Positions 51,652 to 61,085 of a stretch of 64,000 nucleotides of DNA are shown piece after piece (within the stretch, counting starts at the first letter, position 1; each line of letters opens with the position of its first letter). A model generated the notes under the pieces. It was not told where the DNA came from and ran no database searches. It saw nothing but the letters and a program-made list of their open reading frames with translations. The translations under genes and the position numbers were made by a program. The stretch comes from CAWBUW01 sp963792075 (GTDB lineage: Bacteria > Chloroflexota > Anaerolineae > Anaerolineales > UBA4823): assembly GCA_963792075.1 (NCBI GenBank), contig CAWBUW010000001.1, positions 62,001 through 126,000 on the forward strand, given 5' to 3'.

Positions 51652-52364
51652 GAATTTACCTCATAATCTTCAATATCGTCTGAGTACGGGTCTGGTTTTT
51701 CAAGTTCCGTCCAGGTTTGAGTGACAACCGGCGCAATGGTAGCGTAGCTGAAACCACGCCGAGCCAGGAAACTGGAGAGCTTGCGCCGGAAATCCAGCCA
51801 CTCCAGGTCTTGCAATTTACGGGCTTGTTTACGAGCAGCTTGTAATGCCAGAGCATCCTCGTCCACATCGGTGATGGCCTCTTGAATTGTCTCACCGGGC
51901 AGACCGCGCTGGCGCATTTCCATAGCCAGCGCCCGACGGCCGCGTGGACGAAAGGTACTGCGGTTTTCGACCCATTCTTTAGCAAAGCGGGCATCGTCGA
52001 TCAAGCCGCCGCGACGCAGGCGCTCGATCACCGGGTCAATGACTTCGTCCGGGATCTTGTGCTCGCGCAGCCGGCGGCGGACTTCAGCCTCGGCACGCGG
52101 GCGGTTTTCAAGAAAACGGAGCGCTTTTTGGAAGGCAACTTCGGAGCCATCTGCAGACAGCAGTTCAGCAATTTTTTCGTCGCTCAGTTCTTGCCCAACC
52201 TGCAGCCATGCAGCCGTGATGCGTGCCAGGCCGAAAACAAACACACCATCCAGGTAGATGTTCACCCGCTGTGGATTGCGTTTTTGGACTTTCAGAGCTG
52301 TAATGCGACCGCTCAACCAGGTACCTTTCTCATAAAAAACAAACAACCGCAGACCTGCGTTCAC
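51648..52364 (-). CDS. recX: RecX regulatory protein
   Basis: A RecA modulator of up to 238 residues. Seen: RITALKVQKRNPQRVNIYLD near residue 20, the helical repeats ALRFLENRPRAEAEVRRRLR and VIERLRRGGLIDDARFAKEW, and FRPRGRRALAMEMRQRGLPG. These are the RecX three-helix repeats. The true start is uncertain: ATG 52364 gives the longest frame, while a TTG at 52316, preceded by AAAGG, would place the start closer to the conserved part. RecA is not in the window. It is coupled to rny. Confidence 0.88.
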   Translation of the reverse strand: MNAGLRLFVFYEKGTWLSGRITALKVQKRNPQRVNIYLDGVFVFGLARITAAWLQVGQELSDEKIAELLSADGSEVAFQKALRFLENRPRAEAEVRRRLREHKIPDEVIDPVIERLRRGGLIDDARFAKEWVENRSTFRPRGRRALAMEMRQRGLPGETIQEAITDVDEDALALQAARKQARKLQDLEWLDFRRKLSSFLARRGFSYATIAPVVTQTWTELEKPDPYSDDIEDYEVNS

Positions 52365-52963
52365 AGGCCTCGGCTGAGCAGCGAGACTTGCACCTGATTT
52401 CCCGGTAATGTGCGTTCAGTTCCTGTCTGGTCTTAAATTAATACCCAACAGCCTGAAAATTTTATCGCTCTGGCAAATGGTAACCCCTGATTTAACATAG
52501 GTTCTTTAGAACCTATCCGAAAACTCGGCGTTCAGTAATTTTTCGGATAGACCTTTAGTACCAGCCAGTCTGCTAAAACATGCAGGTAAAACTCATCGCA
52601 CTGGACATACCTGGCAAGGTGGTCTGTAAAGCATCAGCCGCGCCTGGATAATGAATAAAACAGCGCAGCAGAAGAGAAGCTGTTTTGATACAAATACCTT
52701 ACCATTATACATGAAATGTAAAAATTCGTGAAAAGAAAACAAATTTGTTGGATTTGGTGGTGTGTGTGCGGCGTACGCCGCACACACACCACCAACAACC
52801 TTTTAATGTACCCTGGAGCGCCGAATACATGACAATCTTAACCATATGTATATGCCATAATATACAGTGGCTATGGTACCATTTACGGGTAATATAGGTA
52901 AGTTGTGCCCCACATGATGCATTTCCCACGAAATGCCCAATTCGTTGTTCGAAGGAGAGATCT
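52365..52963. other. Gene-free stretch of about 600 bp before the malic enzyme gene
   Basis: No gene was recognised. It holds an inverted repeat around tatccgaaaa...ttttcggata (52516-52550) next to the small palindrome ggttctttagaacc, and a family B repeat at 52744-52813. An AT-rich region follows, within about 150 bp of the malic enzyme start. A clear promoter was not seen. Confidence 0.5.
52744..52813. repeat. Palindromic repeat family B, copy 2
   Basis: A perfect, loopless 21-bp inverted repeat (52754-52774 with 52775-52795) is followed by aacaaccttttaatgtaccc, the right arm of the copy at 4891-4984. The centre cggcgtacgccg is shared between the copies; the outer stem differs. Confidence 0.85.
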
Positions 52964-55224
52964 ATGATCAAGATCACACGAGAAGATGCATTGGAATACC
53001 ATCGCCTGGGGGGGAAGCCGGGAAAGATCGAAGTCACCCCGACCAAACCGATGGATACTCAGCGCGACCTGAGCCTGGCTTATTCACCAGGTGTAGCCCA
53101 TCCGGTGCTCGAAATTGAAAAAGACCCGGACCTGGCCTATGAATACACTTCCAAGGGCAACCTGGTAGCGGTGATCTCGAACGGTACCGCCATCCTGGGG
53201 CTGGGCGATCGGGGCGCGCTGGCCGGGAAGCCCGTAATGGAAGGCAAAGGTGTGCTGTTTAAGAAGTTCGCCGATGTGGATGTGTTCGATATCGAAGTCA
53301 ATTCACATGACCCGGACGAGATCATCAAGGTGGTCGCCGCAATTTCACCCACTTTTGGCGGTATCAACCTGGAAGATATCAAAGCGCCGGAGTGCTTCTA
53401 CATTGAAGAAGAACTTAAGAAGATGCTGGATATCCCGGTGTTCCATGATGATCAGCATGGAACGGCAATCATCACTTCGGCGGCATTGGCGAACTCATTG
53501 GAGTTGACTGGCAAGCGGTTTGACGAGGTGCGGATGGTGATTTCAGGAGCGGGCGCTTCGGCGATTTCGTGCGCCGAGTTGGCGATCCGCTGGGGTGTCC
53601 GCCGCGAACACATTATGATGGTGGACTCGCGGGGTGTGATCTACAAAGGCCGCGCCCAGGGAATGAACAAGTACAAGGATCGTTTTGCGGTCGAGACGGA
53701 TGCGCGCACATTGGAAGATGCGGTGCGCGGCGCTGACGTTTTCTACGGCCTGTCCGTTGCAAATGTGCTCACCGCGGCCATGGTGAAGACGATGGCCGAT
53801 CAGCCGATCATCTTCGCCCTGGCTAACCCGGATCCTGAAATCCGCTACGAGTTGGCCAAGGAAACGCGCCGGATTCGATCGTGGCGACGGGGCGCTCGGA
53901 TTACCCGAACCAGGTCAACAATGTTTTGGGTTTCCCCTATATCTTCCGCGGTGCGCTGGATGTGCGCGCCCGGCAGATTAATGACGACATGAAGTTTGCC
54001 GCGGCGAAGGCGCTGTCCGCCTTGGCGAAGGAAGATGTACCCGATTTGGTGCTGCGGGCCTACGGCCTGGAAAGCCTGAAGTTTGGGAAAGAGTATATTA
54101 TTCCTTCACCTTTGGATCCGCGCGTGTTGCTGTGGGAAGCGCCGGCTGTGGCCAAGGCGGCCATGGAGACCGGCGCGGCGCGCCTGGCGATTGATATCGA
54201 TGAATATCGCCAAAAGCTCGCCTTCCGCTTTGGCATGGGCGAGCAGGTACGTTATTTCATTATGCACAAAGCGAAGTCGGCTGCAACGAAAAAGCGCATT
54301 GTATTTGCGGAAGGTGAAGAGACCAAGATCATCCGTGCTGCGGCGCAGGTGCATGACGAGGGGATTGGCATCCCGGTGCTGGTTGGCCGGAACGATGTGA
54401 TCCAGGAAAAGATTCGCCAGCTTGGATTGGAGTGCGACGCCGAGATCGTCAACCCGGCCAAGTACGCCAAGATCAAGTCATACGCGCAAGCTTATTATGA
54501 ACTACGCCAGCGTAAGGGCATCACGTTGAAGGACGCGGAAAAATTGATACGCGAGCCGAATGTCTTCGGACCGATGATGGTGAAAATGGGGGATGCCGAT
54601 GCGTTTGTCTCTGGGCTGACCTATGATTACCCGGATGTGATCCGCCCGGCGCTGCAGGTGCATCACACTGCACCGGGAACGAAACGCGCTGCCGGGGTGT
54701 ATATTATGATTGTCAAGGGTCGGGTGTATTTGTTCACCGATGCCACGGTGAATATTGACCCTACTGCCGAAGACCTGGCGGAGATTTCCTGCTTATCGGC
54801 GAACTTCGCCCGCGATCTGGGTTTGGAGCCGCGCGTGGCGCTGCTTTCGTTTTCCAACTTTGGCAGCACGCCGCACCCGGAAACGGCGAAGGTGCAGAAA
54901 GCCGTGCAGTTGATCCGCGAGAGCTGCCCGGATTATGCGGTGGATGGTGAGATGCAGGCAGATACCGCCGTCGTGAGCGATATTATTGAAGGACGCTATC
55001 CCTTCAGCCAGGTGAAGGATGCCAATGTGCTGGTATTCCCCTCGCTGGAAGCTGCCAACATTGCTTACAAGCTGTTAGCGGAGCTCGGTGGTGCGCAGGC
55101 GATTGGGCCAATCCTTTTGGGGGTTGGTGCGCCGATGCATGTACTCCAAACAGGTGCAGAAGTGCGTGATATCGTCAATGTCGCTGCATTGGCGGTAATG
55201 GATGCGCTGAAACGCGCTAAGTAG
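52964..55224 (+). CDS. maeB: NADP-type malic enzyme with phosphotransacetylase-like domain, frameshifted
   Basis: Converts malate to pyruvate and CO2 with reduction of NAD(P). GAAGGAGAG precedes the ATG. The first frame holds the malic domain (SLAYSPGVAHPVLEIEKDPD, NGTAILGLGDRGALAGKPVM, VFHDDQHGTAIITSAALANS) and the Rossmann region MVISGAGASAISCAELAIRW. The second continues SIVATGRSDYPNQVNNVLGF and the C-terminal phosphotransacetylase-like domain (KKRIVFAEGEETKIIRAAAQ) to residue about 750. The break is near 53869; one extra C in the CC of cgcgccgg restores ETRPDSIVATG. All other motifs are intact, so the gene is probably whole and the base was lost in sequencing. The C-terminal domain is usually regulatory. 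Confidence 0.88.
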
Positions 55225-55241
55225 GTCCTTTTCTGGTAAAA

Positions 55242-55287
55242 AATGTAGGGATGATTTTGGGCGAAAGCCCAAAATCATCCCTACATT
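55242..55287. terminator. Perfect 21-bp palindrome with GAAA loop between convergent genes
   Basis: The arms 55242-55262 and 55267-55287 are perfectly complementary around a GAAA tetraloop. It lies between maeB and the CocE-type gene, which converge. Termination for both is likely, although the sequence resembles the locus-specific palindromes elsewhere in the window. Confidence 0.8.
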
Positions 55288-55295
55288 ACATTTGA

Positions 55296-56984
55296 TTACC
55301 TTATCACGGGCAGCACCAGGGCTGAGGGATGCTCGGCGGTGTGGTAAATGGTCTGGTCAGCGGTAGCGATGCGCGCAGATGTGGCCAGGTCCTCGCCCGT
55401 ATTCAGGTTGCGGTCGAACTTGGGGAAAGCGCTTGAAGCGACCGAGACGGCAATCCGGTGCCCCGCAAGGAAGAGCTGGGACGTGTACCATAAGTCCAGC
55501 GTGTATTTGTATACCCTTCCGGGTTGGATCAAGCTTGGCTGATCCATTCCGGCGCGGAAGCGGGCGCGGACCAGGCCATCGCACAGGCGCTGGACGAAAC
55601 CGCTGGGATGGACGTCGAAGAGCATGGCGGTGAAGTCTGTGTCGGGCGCAGTGGAAGCCGCGTAGAGCTCGAGTTGGATGGGGCCGGTGATCTCCGTATC
55701 GGCAGCCAGGGTCTCGGTAGTAAAGTAGAGCACATCGTCACGGCGCAGGACGGCAGCGTAATCGTCGGGTCCTCCAATCTGGCTGGATGTGGGTTCGGTC
55801 AGGAAGGGATAGGGGCGGGCCGGATCGTAATGATAATGATCCGGCGGTTCTACAGCCGGAGCCTGGGTAGAAAGGAGTCCATCGCCATAACGACTGTTGG
55901 CGCGGCCCCCTGAATGCAGGTAGTAACGTTGCCAATCTGTGCGTGCAAGCGGAAATTCGCGCTCATCGCGCCACTGGTTGCTGCCCATGACAAAGATGCG
56001 CACGGGCGCGGCGTGCTCAGGCGCCGCGGGCCGCGCTTTGAGATGACGGTCGAACCAATCGAGCTGGGCCGCGCGCAGATCAATGATGGAGCCTGCGCCG
56101 AAATCTACTTCGCCAAGTTTCTGTGTGGTGTTGCTGGCGTGGCCCCACGGGCCCATGAGCAGCCTCTGGTTGGTGCGGGCAAATTCGGTTTGGCCCGCCT
56201 GGGCCATGCCGATGAAATTGCGCGGAGTTCCCACCTGCTCATCGTCATACCACCCGGAAATGTGCAGGACGGGCAGGTTGATTTCCGAAAAGCGAGTCTG
56301 GTAACAGATGCGCTGCCAGAAGGCATCCAGCGAAGTGTGGGCGCATTCCCTTTTCCAGGCCGGGCTGGGATGGCCGGCAGCTTCATCCATCGTAAGGAGG
56401 GGAAGGTGAGCGTATACTTCGTCCCAATGGATCACTTCCATCAATTGGTTGGCACGCCCGGAAGTATAGTGCAGCCAGCATAAGTGCATGGGGCCGGGAG
56501 AACCGGTGGGCGTTTCGACGAATGGGTCTGAGGGGGTGACCATGACGATCATCGTCGCCAGGTGAGGCGGCTGCTCGAGCGCCGCCAGCCACTGGATGCG
56601 TCCCAGGTACGATCCACCATAAGTGCCCACTTTGCCATCGCACCAGGGTTGCGCTGCGCACCATTCGATGGTGTCATATCCGTCTCGACCCTCATTGAAA
56701 TACGGATCGAAGACGCCGTCCAAGTCACCGCGCCCGCGCACGTCCTGGTTGACCACGACGTACCCTCGCTCGGCAAACCAACGGCCAATCTCGTAACGGG
56801 CAGCAGAGGCTTTGACATAAGGCGTGCGCACAAGGATACAGGGGAAACGTCCCCCTTGGCGAGTTGCCTGCGGACGGATCACATCCGCAGAAAGGGTGAT
56901 TCCGTCGCGCATGGGGATGCGCTGGTCGAAATCGATGTGGATGGCGCTGGAAAATTGGTTGGATTCAGAATTTGTTGAAGCCAT
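55296..56984 (-). CDS. CocE/NonD-family hydrolase (X-Pro dipeptidyl-peptidase S15-like)
   Basis: An alpha/beta hydrolase of 562 residues from ATG 56984 (MASTNSESNQFSSAIHIDFD). Seen: RIPMRDGITLSADVIRPQAT near residue 22, the nucleophile Ser in KVGTYGGSYLGRIQWLAALE near residue 116, GWYDDEQVGTPRNF with a likely catalytic Asp, RLLMGPWGHASNTTQKLGEV with the likely His, and a C-terminal jelly-roll domain (PIQLELYAASTAPDTDFTAM). The family includes cocaine esterase, glutaryl-7-ACA acylase and Xaa-Pro peptidases, so the substrate cannot be stated. No signal peptide is seen. It is divergent from mraZ. Confidence 0.88.
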   Translation of the reverse strand: MASTNSESNQFSSAIHIDFDQRIPMRDGITLSADVIRPQATRQGGRFPCILVRTPYVKASAARYEIGRWFAERGYVVVNQDVRGRGDLDGVFDPYFNEGRDGYDTIEWCAAQPWCDGKVGTYGGSYLGRIQWLAALEQPPHLATMIVMVTPSDPFVETPTGSPGPMHLCWLHYTSGRANQLMEVIHWDEVYAHLPLLTMDEAAGHPSPAWKRECAHTSLDAFWQRICYQTRFSEINLPVLHISGWYDDEQVGTPRNFIGMAQAGQTEFARTNQRLLMGPWGHASNTTQKLGEVDFGAGSIIDLRAAQLDWFDRHLKARPAAPEHAAPVRIFVMGSNQWRDEREFPLARTDWQRYYLHSGGRANSRYGDGLLSTQAPAVEPPDHYHYDPARPYPFLTEPTSSQIGGPDDYAAVLRRDDVLYFTTETLAADTEITGPIQLELYAASTAPDTDFTAMLFDVHPSGFVQRLCDGLVRARFRAGMDQPSLIQPGRVYKYTLDLWYTSQLFLAGHRIAVSVASSAFPKFDRNLNTGEDLATSARIATADQTIYHTAEHPSALVLPVIR

Positions 56985-57047
56985 TGGTTTAACAGTCGTC
57001 CTTTCAAAAGTGAAAAGCCTGGAAGGGGTACAGGTGTGGAATTTCGC

Positions 57048-57111
57048 TTGCAATTTGATTAGAATTCGGCTATACTGTGGGTAGTTGTGGGTCAAAGTGG
57101 GTCGAAGTGGC
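57048..57111 (+). promoter_or_regulatory. mraZ promoter with MraZ operator boxes
   Basis: The -35 box TTGCAA (57048-57053) and -10 box TATACT (57071-57076) are 17 bp apart. Four boxes follow at exactly 10-bp spacing: GTGGG at 57077, 57087 and 57097, and GTGGC at 57107. In other bacteria MraZ binds tandem TGGG-type repeats at one helical turn in its own promoter. The match indicates autoregulation of the dcw cluster. Confidence 0.85.
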
Positions 57112-57197
57112 AGTTGAGGATGCTTCGGCTCACAGATCACAGGAGGAGCGCCAGGCGAAAAGCTGGCGTTCTGCGCTTAAGGGAAAGAGTAGAACAC

Positions 57198-57638
57198 ATG
57201 TTCTTGGGCCGTGATCTGAACAAACTGGATGATAAGTTCCGCTTGACCGTTCCGGCGCGCTATCGCGAGGATTTGGCGGAGAGTGCTTATGTCCTGCAAG
57301 GCTTTGACCGCAACCTGATGGTTTTAACACCGCCTGTTTTTGAAGCAATGGCCCGGCAAGTCAATGAAACGAGCGTCACAGAGGGTGATTCACGCCTGCT
57401 GCGCCGCATGTTCTTCGCCTCGGCAGAAAGAGTGGAGTTGGACAAGTCTGGGCGGATTTTGATCCCGGAATTCCTGCGTGACCATGCTGGGCTGCAAGGT
57501 GAAGTATGGGTGGTGGGCGCGGGAACCTATTTCGAAATCTGGTCGCCAGGTGAATGGACACAGCAAAACCTGCGCTTGCAGGATGCGGCAGCTAACGGCC
57601 AGCGTTTTTCTGGCCTGGACCTATCCACGAATCTTTAG
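57198..57638 (+). CDS. mraZ: MraZ transcriptional regulator of the dcw cluster
   Basis: A DNA-binding regulator of 146 residues, two SpoVT/AbrB-like halves. I chose ATG 57198 (MFLGRDLNKLDDKFRLTVPA), the start conserved in the family; the longer frame upstream overlaps the operator. Seen: KFRLTVPARYREDL near residue 13 and SGRILIPEFLRDHAGLQGEV near residue 85, the repeated motif of each half. It most likely represses its own operon by the four GTGGG boxes upstream. Confidence 0.95.
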   Translation: MFLGRDLNKLDDKFRLTVPARYREDLAESAYVLQGFDRNLMVLTPPVFEAMARQVNETSVTEGDSRLLRRMFFASAERVELDKSGRILIPEFLRDHAGLQGEVWVVGAGTYFEIWSPGEWTQQNLRLQDAAANGQRFSGLDLSTNL

Positions 57639-57652
57639 TTTTAAATATTCCG

Positions 57653-58579
57653 ATGAGCAGTTCCTGGCCTCATCAACCTGTACTTTACCACGAAATTATA
57701 CACGCTTTGCAGCCGCACCGGGGTGGATTTTACGTAGATGGTACGGTAGGTGCAGGTGGGCATGCCTGGGGTATTTTGACCGCCAGCGCACCGGACGGGC
57801 GATTGTTAGGGCTAGACCTGGATACACAGGCCCTGCACCTGGCGCACCAACGCCTGGACGAATTCGGTGATCGCGCCGTCCTGGTGCATGCTTCCTACGT
57901 CACTTTGGCCGGACAGGTGGCCGCGCTCGGTTGGACGGCAGTAGATGGGATTGTGCTGGACCTGGGCCTTTCTTCCATGCAGTTGGATATCACGGAGAGA
58001 GGTTTCTCGTTTATGAACGATGCGCCGTTAGATATGCGCTTCGACCAGAGCCAGATGGAAACCGCCGCCGACCTGGTGAATCATCTCACCGAAAAAGAAC
58101 TGGCGGACATCCTCTTCAATTATGGGGAAGAACGCCGGGCTTACCAGGTAGCACGGGCGATCGTGCAGGCCAGGCCGCTGGCAACAACCCGGCAGCTTGC
58201 CGCAGTGGTTGCCCGAGCAACCCATTCAGGGCGAGAGGGAATGCACCCGGCGACACGGACTTTTCAGGCGCTGCGCATCGCGGTGAACCATGAACTGGAA
58301 GCAGTCGAGACAGTCCTCCCTCGAGCGATGGATGTTTTAGCCCCAGGGGGGCGGCTGGCGGTGATCGCTTTCCACTCATTGGAAGACCGCCTGGTGAAGC
58401 AGTTCATGCGGCGTGAGAGTCGGGATTGCATCTGCCCGCCGCGCCAGCCCGTGTGCACTTGCGGCCACAAAGCAATTCTAAAAGAGGTCACACGCCATCC
58501 TTTGCAAGCAGGAGAAGACGAAGTGCTCCAGAATGCGCGGGCACGGAGTGCAAAACTGAGGGTGGCAGAGAAATTGTAA
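57653..58579 (+). CDS. rsmH: 16S rRNA m4C1402 methyltransferase RsmH
   Basis: A SAM-dependent methyltransferase of 308 residues (formerly MraW) that modifies C1402 of 16S rRNA. Seen: HQPVLYHEIIHALQPHRGGF at residue 7, YVDGTVGAGGHAWGILTASA (SAM motif) near residue 27, DGIVLDLGLSSMQLDITERG near residue 99, and the Cys-rich CICPPRQPVCTCGHKA near residue 272. It lies 14 bp after mraZ. Confidence 0.96.
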   Translation: MSSSWPHQPVLYHEIIHALQPHRGGFYVDGTVGAGGHAWGILTASAPDGRLLGLDLDTQALHLAHQRLDEFGDRAVLVHASYVTLAGQVAALGWTAVDGIVLDLGLSSMQLDITERGFSFMNDAPLDMRFDQSQMETAADLVNHLTEKELADILFNYGEERRAYQVARAIVQARPLATTRQLAAVVARATHSGREGMHPATRTFQALRIAVNHELEAVETVLPRAMDVLAPGGRLAVIAFHSLEDRLVKQFMRRESRDCICPPRQPVCTCGHKAILKEVTRHPLQAGEDEVLQNARARSAKLRVAEKL

Positions 58580-58665
58580 AAGTTGGCACAGTAGTTGCAA
58601 GAGTATATTACTGGTAATTTCACAAAAAATGATGCAGCAACCGTAAAAGTATTGGATAAACCGAG

Positions 58666-59241
58666 ATGGAACAGGTCAGGTTTCTAAATCGAAAAATCGA
58701 CCAGGCATATGAGCAGGCACCGTGGCGGCGACAACTGCAGATGATCGGAATCTTTCTGCTGGTGGTCGTTTCCGTGGCCCTGGTGGCTGGGATCTATCTG
58801 AATGTAACTTCCCGAGCCGCAACCTTTGGACGGGAAATCCAGGATATGAGCATGGGAGACCATGTGCGGCTGGATCTGGCAGCGATGAATACTGCCGAGA
58901 CAGCAGATGATGAAATCCCGATCGAGGAACTGAAAATCCAGATTGCAGACCTGGAAGGGAAGTTAGCCAATTTGACTTCTCTGGATGTGATGCAGGAAAA
59001 AGCAGAAAGGCTGGGGTTCCAGGCGGTTGAATTGGAAGGAGTAACCTACGTACCCGTGCCTGGATACGAAAGCCGGCCAGAAGCAATGCTGGCGCCCCCC
59101 CCCGAACCGGTCACGGCTGGCACACCGGTGATGCCGCAAGCATTCCGGGAGTCGTTGTTTGACTGGTTGAGTGGAGAGGTCGCCAAATCGTGGTTCTTAC
59201 GATCGCCGGCCGATTTGTTATTTAAAGGGATACAGCCATGA
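58666..59241 (+). CDS. FtsL-like divisome protein
   Basis: A 191-residue bitopic protein in the usual ftsL place between rsmH and ftsI. Seen: a short cytoplasmic N-terminus (MEQVRFLNRKIDQAYEQAPW), one membrane helix (MIGIFLLVVVSVALVAGIYL, residues 27-46), a coiled-coil region (IEELKIQIADLEGKLANLTS) with the SLDVMQEKAERLGFQ motif, and a Pro-rich tail. Sequence similarity to named FtsL proteins is too low to be sure, so the assignment rests on position and topology. It overlaps ftsI by 4 bp. Confidence 0.75.
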   Translation: MEQVRFLNRKIDQAYEQAPWRRQLQMIGIFLLVVVSVALVAGIYLNVTSRAATFGREIQDMSMGDHVRLDLAAMNTAETADDEIPIEELKIQIADLEGKLANLTSLDVMQEKAERLGFQAVELEGVTYVPVPGYESRPEAMLAPPPEPVTAGTPVMPQAFRESLFDWLSGEVAKSWFLRSPADLLFKGIQP

Positions 59242-61076
59242 ACGCGGCCATTCCTCAAGAAGCAGTGAATACGCAGCTTTCGTCCAGCGCGATGAAGCAA
59301 TTTACCTGGCGTTATCGACTGCTGGCGTTCTTTTTGGGCGTGGTGGTAGTGTTGATTATTGGCCAGATCGTGCGCATCCAGTTCAGCCCGGAAGCGAAAT
59401 CTATCGAGAAGTTCGGCGCAGCGTATGAGCGGCAACTGCACACTTTTTATCCGGCGCGTGGGCAGATCTATGACCGCTGGGGTAACCTGCTGGCTGGAAA
59501 CCAGGAAGTATACGAAGTGGTGGTGGATTTAACCCTGGTGGAAAACCCGGAGACGATCGCATTTGCCATGAGCAAGGTGCTATCGAACCATGTAGGGTAT
59601 AACCGCCCAACTTACTACGATGAGGTTTTCGCAATTGCAAGCCAGGAATGGGTGAGTGGAACGACCACTTTCCCCGTGGCGAATTTTGTGAGTGAGGCGG
59701 AGATTACACAGCTCAAAGATTGGGCAGCGCGCTACGAAAGTATGCCTGTGAGCAAGGACAAAAACGTGAAACAGCCCAGCTTACGGGGATTGATCTTTCG
59801 GCCTCGTTTGCAGCGCATTTACCCCGAAAAAGACCTGGCCTCGAATGTCCTGGGATTTGTAGACTGGAATAGCAGTGGGGTATATGGGGTTGAGCAGGAG
59901 TTCAACGATCTACTGGCTGGCGAGTCGCAAATCATGTGGATTAATACGAACCCTTACCAGGCCATAGACTTGCCGGATGTGAGTAATGGAACTGACCTGA
60001 TTTTGACCTTGGATCGCGAAATCCAGCGCACGGTAGAGCGCATTTTGGACCAGGCGTTGATCGACAGCGGTTCTGAGGCCGGAACAATCCTGGTGATGGC
60101 ACCCGAAACCGGTGAAATCCTGGCAATGGCAACCACCCCACGCATAGACCTGAACCAATACTATGCGTATGACAGTTTTTTGAAGAGCAGCACGCCATTT
60201 AACCGGGCAGTAAGCGAGGATTATGAGCCTGGTTCGGTATTCAAGGTGCTGACGATGGCTGCGGCGCTGGACAACGGCACTGTGAAACCGGAGACAGAAT
60301 TCATTGATACAGGTTCCATCGAAATCGGTGGGATCTACATCCGCAACTGGAACTGGGGCGCCTGGGGCCAGCAGGATATGACCGGATGCCTGGAGCATTC
60401 GCTAAACGTGTGCCTGGCTTGGGTCGCTAAACAGATGGAGCCGGGCGCTTTCTACTCCTACATGCAAAAATTTGGGATTGGGCACCTGACGGGGATTGAC
60501 CTGGCTGGCGAAGTTGCCGGCCGCTTGAAAGTCCCCGGTGATGATGATTGGTTCGATGCCGACCTGGGTACGAATTCATTTGGGCAGGGCGTTGCGGTAA
60601 CCCCTGTGCAGATGCTCATGGCGGCATCGGCGATAGCCAACGATGGACAAATGGTCACACCGCATGTATTGCGCTCTATGGTGGATCAGGGCCGGCAGTA
60701 TACCCCTTCACGCACCATGGCGGGCACGCCCATTTCAGCCGAGACCGCGCACACCTTGACTGAAATGCTGGCGAATTCTTTGGAAAAAGAGTCTTCGGAC
60801 GCTCTGGTGCCGGGTTACCGGGTGGCAGGGAAAACCGGAACGGCTGAAATAGGAGGGCCAGGAGGCTACACAACCAGCGAGACCAACGCCTCATTTGTGG
60901 GTTGGGGACCGGTGGATGACCCAAAGTATATGGTGTACGTTTGGCTGGAGAAACCAACCGTTTCGCCGTGGGGCTCTGTGGTGGCTGCACCGGTTTTTGC
61001 GGATGTGTTCAAGCAGGTGGTCATGCTGACCAACCTGCCTCCAGATGATGTGCGCGCCAAGCTAAATGGGCAATAG
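59238..61076 (+). CDS. ftsI: Septal penicillin-binding protein (FtsI/PBP2B-like transpeptidase)
   Basis: A class B PBP of 612 residues that crosslinks peptidoglycan at the division site. Seen: one N-terminal membrane helix (LLAFFLGVVVVLIIGQIVRI), a dimerisation domain with ARGQIYDRWGNLLAGN near residue 75, and the transpeptidase domain with the three active motifs: SVFK in SEDYEPGSVFKVLTMAAAL near residue 333, SLN in LEHSLNVCLAWVAKQM, and KTGTAE in YRVAGKTGTAEIGGPGG. No PASTA domains. ATG overlaps the ftsL stop. Confidence 0.94.
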   Translation: MNAAIPQEAVNTQLSSSAMKQFTWRYRLLAFFLGVVVVLIIGQIVRIQFSPEAKSIEKFGAAYERQLHTFYPARGQIYDRWGNLLAGNQEVYEVVVDLTLVENPETIAFAMSKVLSNHVGYNRPTYYDEVFAIASQEWVSGTTTFPVANFVSEAEITQLKDWAARYESMPVSKDKNVKQPSLRGLIFRPRLQRIYPEKDLASNVLGFVDWNSSGVYGVEQEFNDLLAGESQIMWINTNPYQAIDLPDVSNGTDLILTLDREIQRTVERILDQALIDSGSEAGTILVMAPETGEILAMATTPRIDLNQYYAYDSFLKSSTPFNRAVSEDYEPGSVFKVLTMAAALDNGTVKPETEFIDTGSIEIGGIYIRNWNWGAWGQQDMTGCLEHSLNVCLAWVAKQMEPGAFYSYMQKFGIGHLTGIDLAGEVAGRLKVPGDDDWFDADLGTNSFGQGVAVTPVQMLMAASAIANDGQMVTPHVLRSMVDQGRQYTPSRTMAGTPISAETAHTLTEMLANSLEKESSDALVPGYRVAGKTGTAEIGGPGGYTTSETNASFVGWGPVDDPKYMVYVWLEKPTVSPWGSVVAAPVFADVFKQVVMLTNLPPDDVRAKLNGQ

Positions 61077-61085
61077 GGAAATACT

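Noticed and set aside
52500..52560. Insertion sequence remnant around the tatccgaaaa inverted repeat
   Set aside because: No transposase fragment or target duplication is visible nearby; the repeat alone is not enough.
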